Source: Streptomyces phyllanthi (GTDB taxonomy: Bacteria; Actinomycetota; Actinomycetes; Streptomycetales; Streptomycetaceae). Taken from it: a stretch of DNA of 59,884 bases. Below, piece after piece: positions 25,763-36,523 of the stretch; the first letter of the stretch is position 1, and every line of letters begins with the position of its first letter. The notes under the pieces are model-generated. The model was not told the origin of the DNA, made no database searches, and saw only the letters and a list, made by a program, of their open reading frames with translations. A program made the translations under genes and the position numbers. The DNA is taken from NCBI RefSeq assembly GCF_009377205.1, contig NZ_VJZE01000011.1, positions 1 to 59,884 of the forward strand, written 5' to 3'.

Positions 25763-26455
25763 GTGGACCTTACGAAGCGCCCGACCCAGGAACCGCTGCC
25801 TCCGGCGGAGTTGCGTGCCTCCGACGCCGACCGCGACCGCGTCGCCGACGTTCTGCGTGACGCCCTCGCCGAGGGCCGCCTCACGGCGGACGAGCACGCC
25901 GAGCGGGTGGAGGGGGTGCTGAGCGCCAAGACGGTGGGCGAACTCGACGTTTTCGTACGGGACTTGCCGGCGGCCCATGTCCGCAGGGCGACGGCGTACG
26001 CACCGGTGCCCAACCGCCCCGACCCGGGCGCGATTCCGGTCGATCCGGACGAGCACGTGGTGGCGGTCTTCAGTGCCGCGCTGCGCAAGGGGCGCTGGCG
26101 GGCGGGCCGGCGCATCCACGCGTACGCGATATTCGGCAGCGTCGAGATAGACCTCAGCGAGGCGATCTTCGAGTACCGGCAGGTGGTGATCAAGGCGTTC
26201 TCGGTCTTCGGCAGCGTCGAGGTCAGCGTCCCGGAGAACGTCTCGCTGCGCGGCAGCGGCGGCGGCATCCTCGGCAGCTTCGAGGTGGACACACTCGATT
26301 CGGACGAGGTCGACGCACCCGTGGTCTACGTGGACGGGCTGGCCGTGCTGGGAAGCGTGGAGGCCAGGCCCCGGCGGGGCAGGCTGATCGCCGACCTGGC
26401 CGCCCGTGTCTCACGCAAGGTCGACAACAGTTTGCGCAAACACCTGGACCGTTGA
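25763..26455 (+). CDS. DUF1707 and LiaF-like C-terminal domain protein
   Basis: Protein of 230 residues with two recognisable parts. DUF1707 (SHOCT-like) covers about residues 16-70: ELRASDADRDRVADVLRDALAEGRLTADEHAERVEGVLSAKTVGELDVFVRDLP. The C-terminal half is a right-handed beta segment of the LiaF / cell-wall-active-antibiotic-response type, with three IFGSVEI/VFGSVEV/ILGSFEV repeats and a final AVLGSVEA. LiaF-like proteins modulate envelope-stress two-component systems in Firmicutes; in actinomycetes the role is unproven. No membrane segment is present. GTG start at 25763. It stands alone, divergent from the fumarase gene. Confidence 0.82.
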   Translation: MDLTKRPTQEPLPPAELRASDADRDRVADVLRDALAEGRLTADEHAERVEGVLSAKTVGELDVFVRDLPAAHVRRATAYAPVPNRPDPGAIPVDPDEHVVAVFSAALRKGRWRAGRRIHAYAIFGSVEIDLSEAIFEYRQVVIKAFSVFGSVEVSVPENVSLRGSGGGILGSFEVDTLDSDEVDAPVVYVDGLAVLGSVEARPRRGRLIADLAARVSRKVDNSLRKHLDR

Positions 26456-26618
26456 CGGTTGTGAATCCGTTTGTCACCGAAGCGCATGAATTCGTTCGCG
26501 GTCACACGGCCCCGCCCTCAAAAACCAGCGGATTGGAACTCAGTGCATAGGCCCGCGCACAACGGGTAGGGCTTGCTGCATCGTCTCTCGCTCGCGAAGC
26601 CGTCGTCAGGAGTAGACC

Positions 26619-26996
26619 GTGCTGCAACCGCCGCATTCGTCCCTGCAGGTCGCTGCCGTTCCACCCCAGCGGGTGCCGGTGCGAGACAGGGATCAGGACG
26701 CCCCGTGGCATACGGAGGCGGTGTGCCGGCGTGACGAGGCCGGACTGTTCTTCGCACCGTCGAAGGAACCCACCGCGGCCCGGCTCTCCCGCGAGGAAGC
26801 GGCGAAGCGGGTCTGCGGGCGCTGTCCCGTCATGGTGGAGTGCCGCGAACACGCGCTGCTGCAACCCGAGCCGTACGGCGTCTGGGGCGGTCTCACCGCC
26901 GCCGAGCGCCGTGTGGTCCTGGCCCGGCGCCGCCGCCGGGATCTGGAGCTGAAGAAGGCCGCGCGAGCCGCGGGCACGATAGCTGCCGCCGGGTAG
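26619..26996 (+). CDS. wblI: WhiB-like iron-sulfur transcription factor
   Basis: WhiB-like (Wbl) protein of 125 residues, actinobacteria-specific. The four cluster ligands are Cys36 (AVCRRDE), Cys66 and Cys69 (CGRC) and Cys75 (VECREHA), followed by the G-V-W-G-G turn (about 87-91) and a basic C-terminal DNA-binding tail (RRVVLARRRRRDLELKKAARAAG). Such proteins bind a [4Fe-4S] or NO-modified cluster and act with the principal sigma factor. The GTG at 26619 has AGGAG at good spacing. The symbol rests on synteny with glpX and the fumarase gene as I recall for S. coelicolor wblI (SCO5046), not on an alignment. Confidence 0.85.
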   Translation: MLQPPHSSLQVAAVPPQRVPVRDRDQDAPWHTEAVCRRDEAGLFFAPSKEPTAARLSREEAAKRVCGRCPVMVECREHALLQPEPYGVWGGLTAAERRVVLARRRRRDLELKKAARAAGTIAAAG

Positions 26997-26997
26997 C

Positions 26998-27083
26998 CGG
27001 CGCATCCCGGCAGCGGTCGGCATATCCGGCCGAGGCCGGTGCATCCCGGCTGAGGCGGGTGCATCCCGGCCGAGCCCGGTGCA
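26998..27083. repeat. Imperfect ~20-bp tandem repeat
   Basis: About four degenerate units built on GGTGCATCCCGGCCGAG follow the wblI stop. They precede the shared terminator and have no coding meaning that I can see. Confidence 0.6.
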
Positions 27084-27090
27084 CAGTCGA

Positions 27091-27124
27091 AAGGGGCGCT
27101 CCCTCCGCACAAGGGGCGCCCCTT
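27091..27124. terminator. Bidirectional terminator between wblI and glpX
   Basis: A 9-bp perfect stem (AAGGGGCGC, 27091-27099, with 27116-27124) lies between two convergent genes. Confidence 0.65.
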
Positions 27125-27149
27125 CGCCGTGGTGGCACCGCGCCGGACG

Positions 27150-28184
27150 CTACTTCGCGCGCTCGAAGTCGATCGAGCTGTACGCCCGCAGCTTGCTCAG
27201 CCGGTGCACGGAGTCGATCCGGCGGACCGTACCGGACTTCGACCGCATGACGATCGAGTCGGTCGTGGCGGTCTCGGCCCGGTAGCGCACTCCGCGCAGC
27301 AGCTCGCCGTCGGTGATACCGGTGGCCACGAAGAAGACGTTCTCGCCCGAGACCAGGTCGTCCGTGGTCAGCACACGGTCGAGGTCGTGCCCCGCGTCGA
27401 CGGCCCGCTGCCGCTCCTCGTCGTCCTTCGGCCACAGCTTGCCCTGGATCGTGCCGCCCAGGCACTTGACCGCACAGGCCGAGATGATGCCCTCGGGCGT
27501 ACCGCCGACACCGAGCAGCAGGTCGACGCCCGTGCCCTCGCGCAGCGCCAGGATGGAGCCCGCGACATCGCCGTCGGAGATCAGCTTGATCCGCGCTCCG
27601 GTCTCCCGGATCTCGTCGATCAGGCCCTCGTGGCGCGGCCGGTCGAGGATGACGACCGTGACGTCCTCGGGAGTGGACCGCTTGGCCTTGGCGACCCGGC
27701 GGATGTTCACCGAGACGGGCGCGTTGATGTCGACGAAGTCGGCGGCGTCGGGCCCAGTGACCAGCTTGTCCATGTAGAAGACGGCCGACGGGTCGAACAT
27801 CGTGCCCCGGTCGGCCGCCGCGAGCACGGCGATGGCGTTCGTCATGCCCTTCGCGGTGAGCGTCGTACCGTCGATCGGGTCCACGGCGATGTCGCACTCG
27901 GGGCCCGTCCCGTCGCCGACGCGCTCCCCGTTGAAGAGCATCGGGGCCTCGTCCTTCTCGCCCTCCCCGATCACGACGACACCGTTCATCGACACGGTGG
28001 AGACAAGGGTGCGCATGGCGCGTACGGCGGCTCCGTCGGCCCCGTTCTTGTCGCCGCGGCCGACCCAGCGGCCCGCCGCCATCGCGGCGGCCTCGGTGAC
28101 ACGGACCAGTTCAAGGGCGAGGTTGCGGTCGGGAGCCTCGGACGGAACCTCGAGTTCGGACGGCAGATGATGGTTCTCGGTCAT
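27150..28184 (-). CDS. glpX: Fructose-1,6-bisphosphatase, class II
   Basis: GlpX-type class II FBPase: hydrolyses fructose 1,6-bisphosphate to fructose 6-phosphate in gluconeogenesis, cytosolic, metal-dependent. 344 residues, normal length. Hallmarks: [17 protein letters not shown], the metal-binding [39 protein letters not shown] and [20 protein letters not shown]. The ATG at 28184 has AAAGGTG about 9 bases upstream. The position convergent with wblI matches S. coelicolor SCO5047 from memory. This is the main FBPase type in actinomycetes, so it is likely essential for growth on non-sugar carbon. Confidence 0.96.
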   Translation of the reverse strand: MTENHHLPSELEVPSEAPDRNLALELVRVTEAAAMAAGRWVGRGDKNGADGAAVRAMRTLVSTVSMNGVVVIGEGEKDEAPMLFNGERVGDGTGPECDIAVDPIDGTTLTAKGMTNAIAVLAAADRGTMFDPSAVFYMDKLVTGPDAADFVDINAPVSVNIRRVAKAKRSTPEDVTVVILDRPRHEGLIDEIRETGARIKLISDGDVAGSILALREGTGVDLLLGVGGTPEGIISACAVKCLGGTIQGKLWPKDDEERQRAVDAGHDLDRVLTTDDLVSGENVFFVATGITDGELLRGVRYRAETATTDSIVMRSKSGTVRRIDSVHRLSKLRAYSSIDFERAK

Positions 28185-28309
28185 CGGAGCGCACCTTTCT
28201 GATACGACGACGGCCGGATGAGGGTTCGGGCCGACTCTATCGTCAGTACGACAGAATGAGCAGGGAACCCCACGGATGAGCAGACCAGGGCACCTGCGAC
28301 GATGTGGGC

Positions 28310-28828
28310 GTGGCAGGTATGAAAGGCAAGCGGTCGGTCCGCAACATGGCGCTCTCCCTCGGGGTCAGCTGTCTGGCGGCCGGCGTCATCTACATCTTCG
28401 TTCCGCACGACGGCACCACGCCTCCGGCCAAGCGTGTCGACTACCGTGTCGAGTTGCTGACGGCGCGCCGTGCGGCGTCCTATTCGGTGGCCGCGCCCGA
28501 GGGCCTGCCCAGTACCTGGAAGGCGACCTCGGTCCGGTTCCGGGGTGACGACTTCGACGCCTGGCATCTCGGTTTCCAGGACCCCGAGGGCAAGTACGTG
28601 GCGGTCGAGCAGTCCACTCGGAAGCCGTCCGCCTTCATCGAGGACGCCGCCCAGGACGCCGAGGAGACCGGGGACACCCAGAAGGTCGGCGACCGGGTCT
28701 GGCAGCGCTACGAGGGCGACCGGTATGACGCCCTTGTCCTCGAGGACAAGGGCGTGACGACCGTGGTGACCGGGTCGGCGTCCTTCGCCCGGCTGACGGA
28801 GATGGCGGAGGCGCTGAAGACGGAGTGA
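28310..28828 (+). CDS. DUF4245 membrane-anchored protein
   Basis: Protein of about 172 residues with one N-terminal membrane helix ([20 protein letters not shown], about residues 12-31) and an extracellular DUF4245 domain: [57 protein letters not shown], then [37 protein letters not shown]. The family is confined to actinobacteria and its function is unknown. GTG at 28310 is one of three close in-frame starts (28304 GTG, 28319 ATG); none has a strong ribosome site. It is divergent from glpX, as in S. coelicolor. Confidence 0.8.
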   Translation: MAGMKGKRSVRNMALSLGVSCLAAGVIYIFVPHDGTTPPAKRVDYRVELLTARRAASYSVAAPEGLPSTWKATSVRFRGDDFDAWHLGFQDPEGKYVAVEQSTRKPSAFIEDAAQDAEETGDTQKVGDRVWQRYEGDRYDALVLEDKGVTTVVTGSASFARLTEMAEALKTE

Positions 28829-28835
28829 GCGGCAG

Positions 28836-28885
28836 ACGCGTAGGGACGGGCCCCGGCGGTGATGCCGGGGCCCGTCCCTACGCGT
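28836..28885. terminator. Strong bidirectional terminator
   Basis: A perfect 22-bp inverted repeat (28836-28857 with 28864-28885, 6-base loop) separates convergent genes. It is the longest perfect stem seen in the window. Confidence 0.9.
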
Positions 28886-28909
28886 CATGGTCGTCTCGTC
28901 CGGTGTCGC

Positions 28910-29500
28910 TCAGACCGTGGTCACGACCTCGTCGAAGGCCAGGCGCGGCGAACGCGGGTAGGAGGCGTTCTCGCCGGGCCTGCCGATGTTGACGACGATC
29001 AGCGGGGTGTGGTCGTCGTCCAGGAACTCCTTGCGGACGCCCTCGGCGTCGAAACCGGTCATCGGGCCGGCGGCCAGACCCGCGGCGCGGACACCGACGA
29101 TGAAGTACGCGGCCTGGAGGGCGGAGTTGAGCGCGGCGGAGCCCTCACGGGCCGTGCGCTCGGTGAAGAAGAGGTCCTTGGCCTGCGGGAAGGCGGGGAA
29201 GAGGGCCGGCAGCTCCTCGTGGAACTCGTTGTCCGCGGAGAGGATCGCGACCAGCGGGGCGGTGGCGGTCTTCTCCTGGTTGCCCTCGGACATGTGCTGG
29301 ACCAGGCGCTCGCGGGCCTCGGGGGAGCGGACCAGGGTGATACGCAGCGGCGTCTGGTTGAAGGCCGTCGGCCCGTACTTGACCAGGTCGTAGATCGCCT
29401 GCACCTGCTCGTCGGTCACCGGTTCGTCGGTGAACGTGTTCGCGGTGCGGGCCTCGCGGAAGAGCAGGTCCTGGGCGGCGGGGTCGAGAACGAGGGACAT
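28910..29500 (-). CDS. Nitroreductase family protein (RutE/HadB-like)
   Basis: FMN-dependent NAD(P)H oxidoreductase of the malonic-semialdehyde-reductase (RutE/HadB) branch, 196 residues. Family features: an FTDEPVTDEQVQAIYDLVKYGPTAFNQTPLRITLVRSPEARERL start with the flavin-binding Ser/Thr-x-N-x-x-P region (TAFNQTP), TAPLVAILSADNEFHE, ALNSALQAAYFIVGVRAAGLAAGPMTGFD and a C-terminal IGRPGENASYPRSPRLAFDEVV. In E. coli RutE reduces malonic semialdehyde in pyrimidine breakdown, but no other rut gene is here, so the substrate is open. Complete, standing alone after a strong terminator. Confidence 0.88.
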   Translation of the reverse strand: MSLVLDPAAQDLLFREARTANTFTDEPVTDEQVQAIYDLVKYGPTAFNQTPLRITLVRSPEARERLVQHMSEGNQEKTATAPLVAILSADNEFHEELPALFPAFPQAKDLFFTERTAREGSAALNSALQAAYFIVGVRAAGLAAGPMTGFDAEGVRKEFLDDDHTPLIVVNIGRPGENASYPRSPRLAFDEVVTTV

Positions 29501-29680
29501 GGGGTGAACTCTCTCGGGACGTACGTGTGAGTCCGGTCCGGGTTTCGGTGGACGTGCCCGACCGTACGCCAGGGAAGTTCAAGCTTCAACAAAAGGCGGG
29601 GCTGGGTGAGCGGCCTCACAGCCTTGAGCCGATCAGAACGCCGTCATGCCGAGCCGTCGCTCAGAGCGCCCTGATCCCCC

Positions 29681-29780
29681 GAGCCCTCACTGATCCCTCC
29701 GAGTCCTCACTGATCCCTCCGAGCCCTCACAGACCCTCCGAGCCCTCACTCCGACGACTCCGAACCCTCACTCGGAGTCC
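29681..29780. repeat. ~20-bp tandem repeat before xseB stop
   Basis: Five units based on GAGCCCTCACTGATCCCTCC (29681, 29701, 29721, 29740, 29762) run from the intergenic gap into the last codons of xseB. The first two differ at one position only; later ones are degenerate. Confidence 0.75.
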
Positions 29781-30019
29781 GTGTCCTCCGCGCCCGCCTC
29801 CGCGGCCTCCTCCTCGGCCAGCGCCGCGTCCAGCCGCCGCCGCGCGCCGTCCAGCCACCGCCGGCACACCTTGGCCAGCTCCTCGCCGCGCTCCCACAGG
29901 GCGAGGGACTCCTCCAGCGTCGTACCGCCCGCCTCCAGGCGTCGTACGACATCGATCAGCTCGTCCCGCGCCTGCTCGTACCCGAGGGTCTCGGCGGTCT
30001 CGCTCGCGTTGCCGGTCAT
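29768..30019 (-). CDS. xseB: Exodeoxyribonuclease VII small subunit
   Basis: Small subunit of exonuclease VII, 83 residues, normal length. Core motif: LGYEQARDELIDVVRRLEAGGTTLEESLALWERGEELAKVCRRWLDGARRRLDAAL, the YEQARxEL...LExGxxxLEESLxLWERGExLA pattern of the family. It binds several copies per XseA and forms helical coats; the complex degrades single-stranded DNA in both directions to oligonucleotides, in repair. The ATG at 30019 is used. The gene lies 10 bases after xseA on the same strand, so the two form an operon. Confidence 0.95.
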   Translation of the reverse strand: MTGNASETAETLGYEQARDELIDVVRRLEAGGTTLEESLALWERGEELAKVCRRWLDGARRRLDAALAEEEAAEAGAEDTDSE

Positions 30020-30029
30020 GCGTTCCACC

Positions 30030-31238
30030 CTATGTGTCGGCTCTGACAACGAACTCACCCTCGGCCACCCGCGCCCGCAGCGGCTCGTCCGCCGTGACCT
30101 CCTCGGGGGAGCGGACCACATGGCCGTCGGCCTTCTGCAGCACCGCGTACCCCCGCCTCAGGGTCGCGGCCGGGGAGAGGGCCACCACGCGCGCGTGGGT
30201 GTGCGTCAGCTCCGACTCGCCGCGGTCCAGCTGGTGGCGGAAACAGCGCCGGCCACGGTCGACCAGCGAGGCGACCTGGTCCGCGCGCTCGTCCACCATG
30301 CGGTGCGGGTCCTCCATCGAGGGCCGGGCCAGCGCGTGTGCCAGCCCGCGCTCCTCGCGGTCCATGAACGCGTCCATGCAGCGCCGCGCCCGGTCCCGCA
30401 GCCAGCGCACCCGTTCGTACTCCTCGCCGACGTCCGGCACGACCTTCTTGGCGGCGTCCGTGGGCGTGGACGCGCGCAGGTCGGCCACGTGGTCCAGGAG
30501 CGGGTTGTCCGGCTCGTGGCCGATGGCGGACACCACCGGCGTACGGCAGGACGCCACCGCCCTGATCAGCTGCTCGTCCGAGAACGGCAGCAGGTCCTCC
30601 ACGCTGCCGCCGCCCCGCGCCACGATGATCACGTCCACGTCGTCGAGCGCGTCCAGTTCCTTGACCGCCTGGACGACCTGCGGCACCGCGTGCACGCCCT
30701 GCACGGCGACGTTGCGCACCTCGAAGCGGACGGCGGGCCAGCGGTGGCGGGCGTTCTCGAGGACGTCGCGCTCGGCCGCCGAGGCGCGGCCGCAGACGAG
30801 GCCGATGAGCTGGGGCAGGAAGGGCAGCGGTTTCTTGCGCTCGGGCGCGAACAGCCCTTCCGCGGCAAGGGACTTCTTCAACTGCTCCAGCCGGGCCAGG
30901 AGTTCACCGACGCCGACGGGCCGTATCTCGGCGGCCCGCAGGGAGAGCTGCCCCCGCGGCGCGTACCACTCCGGCTTCGCGTGCACCACCACGCGGGCGC
31001 CCTCGCTCACGACGTCCGCGATCGCGTCGAACACCTGCCGGTAGCAGGTCACGCCCACGGAGATGTCGTGCGACGGGTCGCGCAGCGTCATGAAGACGAC
31101 ACCCGCGCCCGGGCGCCGCGACAACTGGGTGATCTGCCCCTCGACCCACACCGCGCCGAGCCGGTCGATCCATCCCCCGATGAGCCGCGACACCTCGCCG
31201 ACGGGCAGCGGGGCGTCCGCGGACGTAGTCAGTGCCAT
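30030..31238 (-). CDS. xseA: Exodeoxyribonuclease VII large subunit
   Basis: Catalytic subunit of exonuclease VII, 402 residues. The N-terminal OB fold reads [49 protein letters not shown]; the nuclease core has [52 protein letters not shown] and [30 protein letters not shown] long helical segment (about 290-370) mediates XseB binding, and the domain ends with [17 protein letters not shown]. The GGGSxEDLxxF and GHExDxxLxDxxAD motifs are the active-site signatures. The ATG at 31238 has a weak ribosome site; an ATG at 31271 is possible. First gene of the xseAB operon. Confidence 0.96.
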   Translation of the reverse strand: MALTTSADAPLPVGEVSRLIGGWIDRLGAVWVEGQITQLSRRPGAGVVFMTLRDPSHDISVGVTCYRQVFDAIADVVSEGARVVVHAKPEWYAPRGQLSLRAAEIRPVGVGELLARLEQLKKSLAAEGLFAPERKKPLPFLPQLIGLVCGRASAAERDVLENARHRWPAVRFEVRNVAVQGVHAVPQVVQAVKELDALDDVDVIIVARGGGSVEDLLPFSDEQLIRAVASCRTPVVSAIGHEPDNPLLDHVADLRASTPTDAAKKVVPDVGEEYERVRWLRDRARRCMDAFMDREERGLAHALARPSMEDPHRMVDERADQVASLVDRGRRCFRHQLDRGESELTHTHARVVALSPAATLRRGYAVLQKADGHVVRSPEEVTADEPLRARVAEGEFVVRADT

Positions 31239-31333
31239 GCGCCCGAGAGTAGTGGGCGGCACCGACATCAACGCCGGGGTGTGCGGGGGGCCCGGCCCGG
31301 GCGCCCCCTCCGCCCGGGCGCGCCGGTGCTCGT

Positions 31334-31440
31334 CGGGGCGCGCGGCCGTGACGTATGCGGGTTCGATGCGTGGGCGCGCGGCCGTGACGTAAGCGGGTCC
31401 GGCGCGTGGGCGCGCGGCGTGACATATGTGGTCCCACACG
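31334..31440. repeat. 36-bp tandem repeat, three units
   Basis: Three head-to-tail units of 36 bp (31334, 31370 and 31406) share GGGCGCGCGGCCGTGACGTA, the third diverged at its end. They lie in the 315-bp gap between divergent xseA and ispH, so they are in or near both promoters. No gene is seen in the gap. Confidence 0.75.
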
Positions 31441-31553
31441 GGGGCGCGACCAGCCACCCGCGGTCCGCACGTCGCGACGAGCCGGAAACCGGGCCCGCGC
31501 TTGCCGGGGCACGGGGCGAGGCCCCGTGAGGACTGGCCCTTACGATGGGACGC

Positions 31554-32561
31554 ATGACTGCTTCGCCTGGCCGCCGTGTCCTCCTCGCCGCTCCCCGCGG
31601 CTACTGCGCGGGTGTCGACCGCGCGGTGATCGCCGTCGAGAAGGCCCTGGAGCAGTACGGGGCCCCGATCTACGTCCGCCACGAGATCGTCCACAACAAG
31701 TACGTCGTGCAGACCCTGGAGAAGAAGGGCGCGATCTTCGTCGAGCAGACGGAGGAGGTGCCCGAGGGGAACATCGTCATGTTCTCGGCGCACGGCGTCG
31801 CGCCGACCGTCCACGAAGAGGCGAAGCAGGGCCGGCTCGCCACCATCGACGCGACCTGCCCGCTGGTCACCAAGGTCCACAAGGAAGCGATCCGGTACGC
31901 GGGCGAGGACTTCGACATCCTCCTGATCGGCCACGAGGGCCACGAGGAGGTCATCGGCACCTCCGGCGAGGCACCGGACCACGTCACGCTCGTCGACGGT
32001 CCCGAGGACGTCGCCAAGGTCGAGGTCCGCGACCCGTCCAAGGTCGTCTGGCTCTCCCAGACCACCCTCTCCGTCGACGAGACCATGGAGACGGTCGGCG
32101 CGCTGAAGGAGAAGTTCCCGCTGCTCGTCTCGCCGCCGAGCGACGACATCTGCTACGCCACGCAGAACCGTCAGCTGGCCGTGAAGCAGATGGGCGCGGA
32201 TGCGGATCTGGTGATCGTCGTCGGCTCCCGCAACTCCTCCAACTCCAAGCGGCTCGTGGAGGTCGCGAAGCTCGCGGGCGCGCGTGAGGCGTATCTCGTG
32301 GACTTCGCCGACGAGATCGACGAGGCCTGGCTGGAGGGCGTCTCGACCGTCGGCCTCACCTCCGGTGCCTCGGTGCCCGAGATCCTCGTCGAGCAGGTGC
32401 TGGAGTGGCTCGCCCAGCGCGGCTTCGAGGACGTCGAGCTCGTCAGGGCCGCCGACGAGTCGATCACCTTCTCGCTGCCGAAGGAACTGCGCCGGGACCT
32501 GCGCGAGGAGGCGGCGACCCTGGTCGCGGAGCGTACGGGGCGGGACTCCGCCGCGGAGTGA
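31554..32561 (+). CDS. ispH: 4-hydroxy-3-methylbut-2-enyl diphosphate reductase
   Basis: IspH (LytB), last enzyme of the MEP pathway: reduces HMBPP to IPP and DMAPP with a [4Fe-4S] cluster, cytosolic. 335 residues from the ATG at 31554 (an ATG at 31545 is also in frame). The three cluster cysteines lie in [13 protein letters not shown] (about residue 17), [14 protein letters not shown] and [14 protein letters not shown]. Catalytic EEV segments and the HGVAP and [17 protein letters not shown] motifs are present. Full length. In Streptomyces it supplies precursors for menaquinone and terpenes. Confidence 0.97.
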   Translation: MTASPGRRVLLAAPRGYCAGVDRAVIAVEKALEQYGAPIYVRHEIVHNKYVVQTLEKKGAIFVEQTEEVPEGNIVMFSAHGVAPTVHEEAKQGRLATIDATCPLVTKVHKEAIRYAGEDFDILLIGHEGHEEVIGTSGEAPDHVTLVDGPEDVAKVEVRDPSKVVWLSQTTLSVDETMETVGALKEKFPLLVSPPSDDICYATQNRQLAVKQMGADADLVIVVGSRNSSNSKRLVEVAKLAGAREAYLVDFADEIDEAWLEGVSTVGLTSGASVPEILVEQVLEWLAQRGFEDVELVRAADESITFSLPKELRRDLREEAATLVAERTGRDSAAE

Positions 32562-32691
32562 CGCGGGGGCGGGCCTCCGCCCGGTGGTGGCGGGAGCCGG
32601 GCTACGGCGGAGTCGTGAGGGTTCTGCGAGGTTCGGCCCGTGCGCCCGATCCCCGTACGTCACCGTCAGTCGTACGACGTAACGTAGGGCC

Positions 32692-33453
32692 ATGCAGATC
32701 TTCGGCGTGGACATCGGTGGATCCGGGATCAAGGGTGCTCCCGTGGACCTGGACCTTGGCGACCTGGCGGACGAGCGGTGCAAGGTGCTGACCCCGCACC
32801 CCGCGACGCCCGACGCGGTGGCCGACGGCGTGAAGGAGGTCGTCGGCCACTTCGGGTGGACGGGCCCGGTCGGCGTCACGTTCCCCGGAGTGGTCACCGG
32901 CGGCGCCACGATCCGTACGGCGGCCAACGTCGACAAGGGCTGGATCGACGTCGACGCGAGCGCCCTGCTGGGCGAGCGGCTCGGCGGACTGCCGGTGACG
33001 GTGGTCAACGACGCGGACGCGGCGGGCGTCGCCGAGATGCGGTTCGGCGCGGGCCGCGGCCGCAAGGGCACGGTCGTCCTGCTCACCTTCGGCACCGGCA
33101 TCGGCAGCGCCGTGTTCGCGGACGGCGTCCTCCTGCCGAACACGGAGCTGGGCCACCTGGAGCTGGACGGCCACGACGCGGAGAAGCGGGCGTCCACCAA
33201 GGCCAAGGACGACCACGAGATGAGCTGGGAGCACTGGGCCCGGCGCGTCACGAAGTACCTCGCCCACGTCGAGATGCTCTTCTCGCCCGAGCTGTTCATC
33301 ATCGGCGGGGGAGTGAGCCGCAAGTCCCACAAGTTCCTGCCGCTGATCGAGGGCATCAGGGCGGAGATCGTCCCGGCGCAGCTGCTGAACAACGCGGGGA
33401 TCGTGGGGGCGGCGATGCATGCGGCGGAGGCCCGGGCCCAGGCGCGGGCGTAG
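32692..33453 (+). CDS. ppgK: Polyphosphate glucokinase
   Basis: Polyphosphate/ATP-dependent glucokinase of the ROK superfamily: phosphorylates glucose to glucose 6-phosphate with polyphosphate as preferred donor in actinomycetes. 253 residues. N-terminal phosphate motif [17 protein letters not shown]; glucose-binding [14 protein letters not shown] and [13 protein letters not shown] with the catalytic Asp in NDAD; second phosphate-binding segment [15 protein letters not shown]; characteristic [33 protein letters not shown]. Same strand as ispH, 130 bases downstream. The ispH-ppgK order matches S. coelicolor as I recall it. Confidence 0.96.
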   Translation: MQIFGVDIGGSGIKGAPVDLDLGDLADERCKVLTPHPATPDAVADGVKEVVGHFGWTGPVGVTFPGVVTGGATIRTAANVDKGWIDVDASALLGERLGGLPVTVVNDADAAGVAEMRFGAGRGRKGTVVLLTFGTGIGSAVFADGVLLPNTELGHLELDGHDAEKRASTKAKDDHEMSWEHWARRVTKYLAHVEMLFSPELFIIGGGVSRKSHKFLPLIEGIRAEIVPAQLLNNAGIVGAAMHAAEARAQARA

Positions 33454-33479
33454 GCGCTGCGCGGCTCCCGGCACTGGTC

Positions 33480-34433
33480 TCAGGACATACGGCCCCGTGA
33501 CTGGGCCGGAGGGCGGGGCGCCCGGGCTCGCTGCTGTGCCGCCCTGCGCCTCATCAGGCGGATCTTGCGTACGGTCGTGATGACCCCGGCGACGAGCGTG
33601 CCGCCGTACAGCCAGCCCGCCCCCAGCGCGAGGGCGGTGATCAGGCCCACCAGACGTCCGCTGACGCCGCCGTCGCTCTCGGCGACGGGGAGCAGCCCGA
33701 CGGCGAAGGCGATCGGTACGACGATGGGTGCGGTGACCAGGTCGGCCCGCCGCACCCACACCGCGGTCAACGCGCTGACCGGCAGGAACAGCACGCCGTA
33801 CACGGTCAGCGAGGCCCCGAACAGCAGTCGGTCGAGGCCGCCGAACGCGAGCATCACCGCCCCGCAGAACAGCCCGCCCCCGAGCCCGGTGAGCCGGGGG
33901 TTCGGCAACCGCCGTACGGCCTGGACCAGCGCCGCCGGCCTGCCCAGCGATCGCCGCCCGTCCGGAGCACGCCCCGGCCCACCGCCACCGGGCCGTCGCG
34001 CGACGGCGCCGGGACCGCGCGCGCCCGCTGCTGGATCACGGCCGGCCGCGCCGGACCCACGGGGGACAGCCCCAGGACCGCGTCCGTTCGCGCCGGGACC
34101 GCGTCCGCCCGCTCCGGTGGCCCTTCCGTCCGTTCCCGCACCGCGTTCGTTCGCGCCGGGACCGCGTCCGTTCGGGTTGGGCCCGCCCGCGCCGGGCCCG
34201 CCGCCCGCGCCGGGGCCGCGTCCGCCCGCGCCGGGGCCCTGTCCGTCCCCGCCGCGGCTCCGGGACTCGGCTCCGAGCCCCCGGCTCCGGCCCTCGGCTC
34301 CGAACCCCCTGCCGCCCGAGGGGCCCTGCTGCCGGCCGGGCCGGGCCGGAGCGTACCCGCCTCTGGCCGTCTGGGGCGGGAGAGGCGCACCGCGGCGCGG
34401 TCGGGGCTGAGGGGGACGCGTCCTGTGCTCCAT
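33480..34433 (-). CDS. DUF6542 membrane protein with Gly/Pro-rich N-terminus
   Basis: Protein of 317 residues. The first ~165 are low-complexity, with repeated GRGPGA(N/G) units and many Arg, Gly and Pro. The C-terminal DUF6542-type domain contains about four membrane helices (LTGLGGGLFCGAVMLAFGGL, LTVYGVLFLPVSALTAVWV, VTAPIVVPIAFAVGLLPVA, LVGLITALALGAGWLYGGTLVAGVI) and ends in a basic, probably cytoplasmic tail. The disordered basic head may interact with nucleic acid or cell wall; function unknown. Divergent from ychF and convergent with ppgK. Confidence 0.8.
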   Translation of the reverse strand: MEHRTRPPQPRPRRGAPLPPQTARGGYAPARPGRQQGPSGGRGFGAEGRSRGLGAESRSRGGDGQGPGAGGRGPGAGGGPGAGGPNPNGRGPGANERGAGTDGRATGAGGRGPGANGRGPGAVPRGSGAAGRDPAAGARGPGAVARRPGGGGPGRAPDGRRSLGRPAALVQAVRRLPNPRLTGLGGGLFCGAVMLAFGGLDRLLFGASLTVYGVLFLPVSALTAVWVRRADLVTAPIVVPIAFAVGLLPVAESDGGVSGRLVGLITALALGAGWLYGGTLVAGVITTVRKIRLMRRRAAQQRARAPRPPAQSRGRMS

Positions 34434-34663
34434 CGGACCAACTTAGGTCGTTTTATGTGCCCAATGGGCCCACTGACACGCCGAGGGGGCAGAGCTTGGC
34501 CAAGCGTTCGATACGGCCGCCGGGGCGGGCCTACGCACGCCGTAGACTGGTGGATCGGCCCGCGCATTCGGAAGCGCACCACGCTGGACGAAGGTCGTCT
34601 TCATGACAGGGACCCGGGCCTGACAAGTCAGCTGCTCAGTCCTCACGTACGGGAAGTCGCAAC

Positions 34664-35752
<1,089 letters not shown>

Positions 35753-35797
35753 CCGCCTGGTTGCTGTGCGCTAGGCAAGTGTCAAGCGTGCAGGTCG

Positions 35798-35830
35798 GAA
35801 GGGGCTGAGCTCTGGCGAGCTCGGCCCTTC
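35798..35830. terminator. Terminator between ychF and the Uma2 remnant
   Basis: An imperfect stem (GAAGGGGCTGAGCTC at 35798-35812 with GAGCTCGGCCCTTC at 35817-35830, one bulge) lies between two convergent frames. Confidence 0.6.
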
Positions 35831-35860
35831 TGCGTTCCCGTGCTGACTTGGCGCTGACTC

Positions 35861-36484
35861 CTAGTTGCCCGTCGGCGGCGTGAGCTTGTCGAGATCCAGG
35901 CTGATCTCGAAGGGCGCAGGACGCTTCAGAGTGCCTCGGAAAATGCCCGCGGGGGCATAGACGCCAGTCGGTTCGTCGAGTTCGTAGACGTGGACGACAG
36001 GGGCGCCGCCTTCGTCCTCGATGCACCAGTGATGCGGGATACCGGCCTCCGCGTACTTACGCAGCTTGACGGTGCGGTCCCGGTGCGCGGACTCGGGTGA
36101 GACGACTTCGATGACGAGTCGCACCTCGTCCGGCGCGAACCAGGTGCGGTCTCCGTCGTAGTCGGCCGTGGTCAACAGCAGATCCGGCTCGAGCCGGTTT
36201 CGCTCGTCGAGCTTTATGGTCATCTCGCGGCCGACCCTGACATCGCCGGGCGCCTGCTCACCTTGCTGCCGCTGAGCACGGCGGGCGTGGTGGCGATCCT
36301 GGCCACGAGGTGCTCCTGGCCTTCCCGCCTCGCCCCTTCCAGTCGGCGAACGCGTAGTGCCCGGCACCGTCGCCGAAGGACCGGACGGCCTGGGCAGTCC
36401 CGATGAGTCGGTCCTCGTCGCCCGCGAGAACGCGTAGCGAGGACGACGGCTCCCTGCTCCGTCCCTCGGGTGAAGCCGCACCAC
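35861..36484 (-). pseudogene. Uma2/DUF820 family nuclease-like protein with decayed N-terminus
   Basis: The last ~130 codons are a good Uma2 (DUF820, PD-(D/E)xK-like) domain: PGDVRVGREMTIKLDERNRLEPDLLLTTADYDG, then VRLVIEVVSPESAHRDRTVKLRKYAEAGIPHHWCIEDEGG. The ...PDLLL and EVVSPES..K signatures are present. The N-terminal ~80 codons of the same frame read as Arg/Pro/Gly-rich nonsense. The reading RVLAGDEDRLIGTAQAVRSFGDGAGHYAFADWKG in another frame looks like unrelated coding sequence, so the gene seems to be fused to foreign DNA at about 36300. Uma2 proteins are abundant and of unknown role in Streptomyces. Probably inactive. Confidence 0.6.
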
Positions 36485-36523
36485 CGCCCGGTCATGGCGG
36501 GCCCGCTCACGGAGGAATTCTGT

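Noticed and set aside
35840..35870. Integration (att) site after ychF, suggested by repeated GCTGACT
   Set aside because: No integrase gene, no tRNA and no matching distal copy found.
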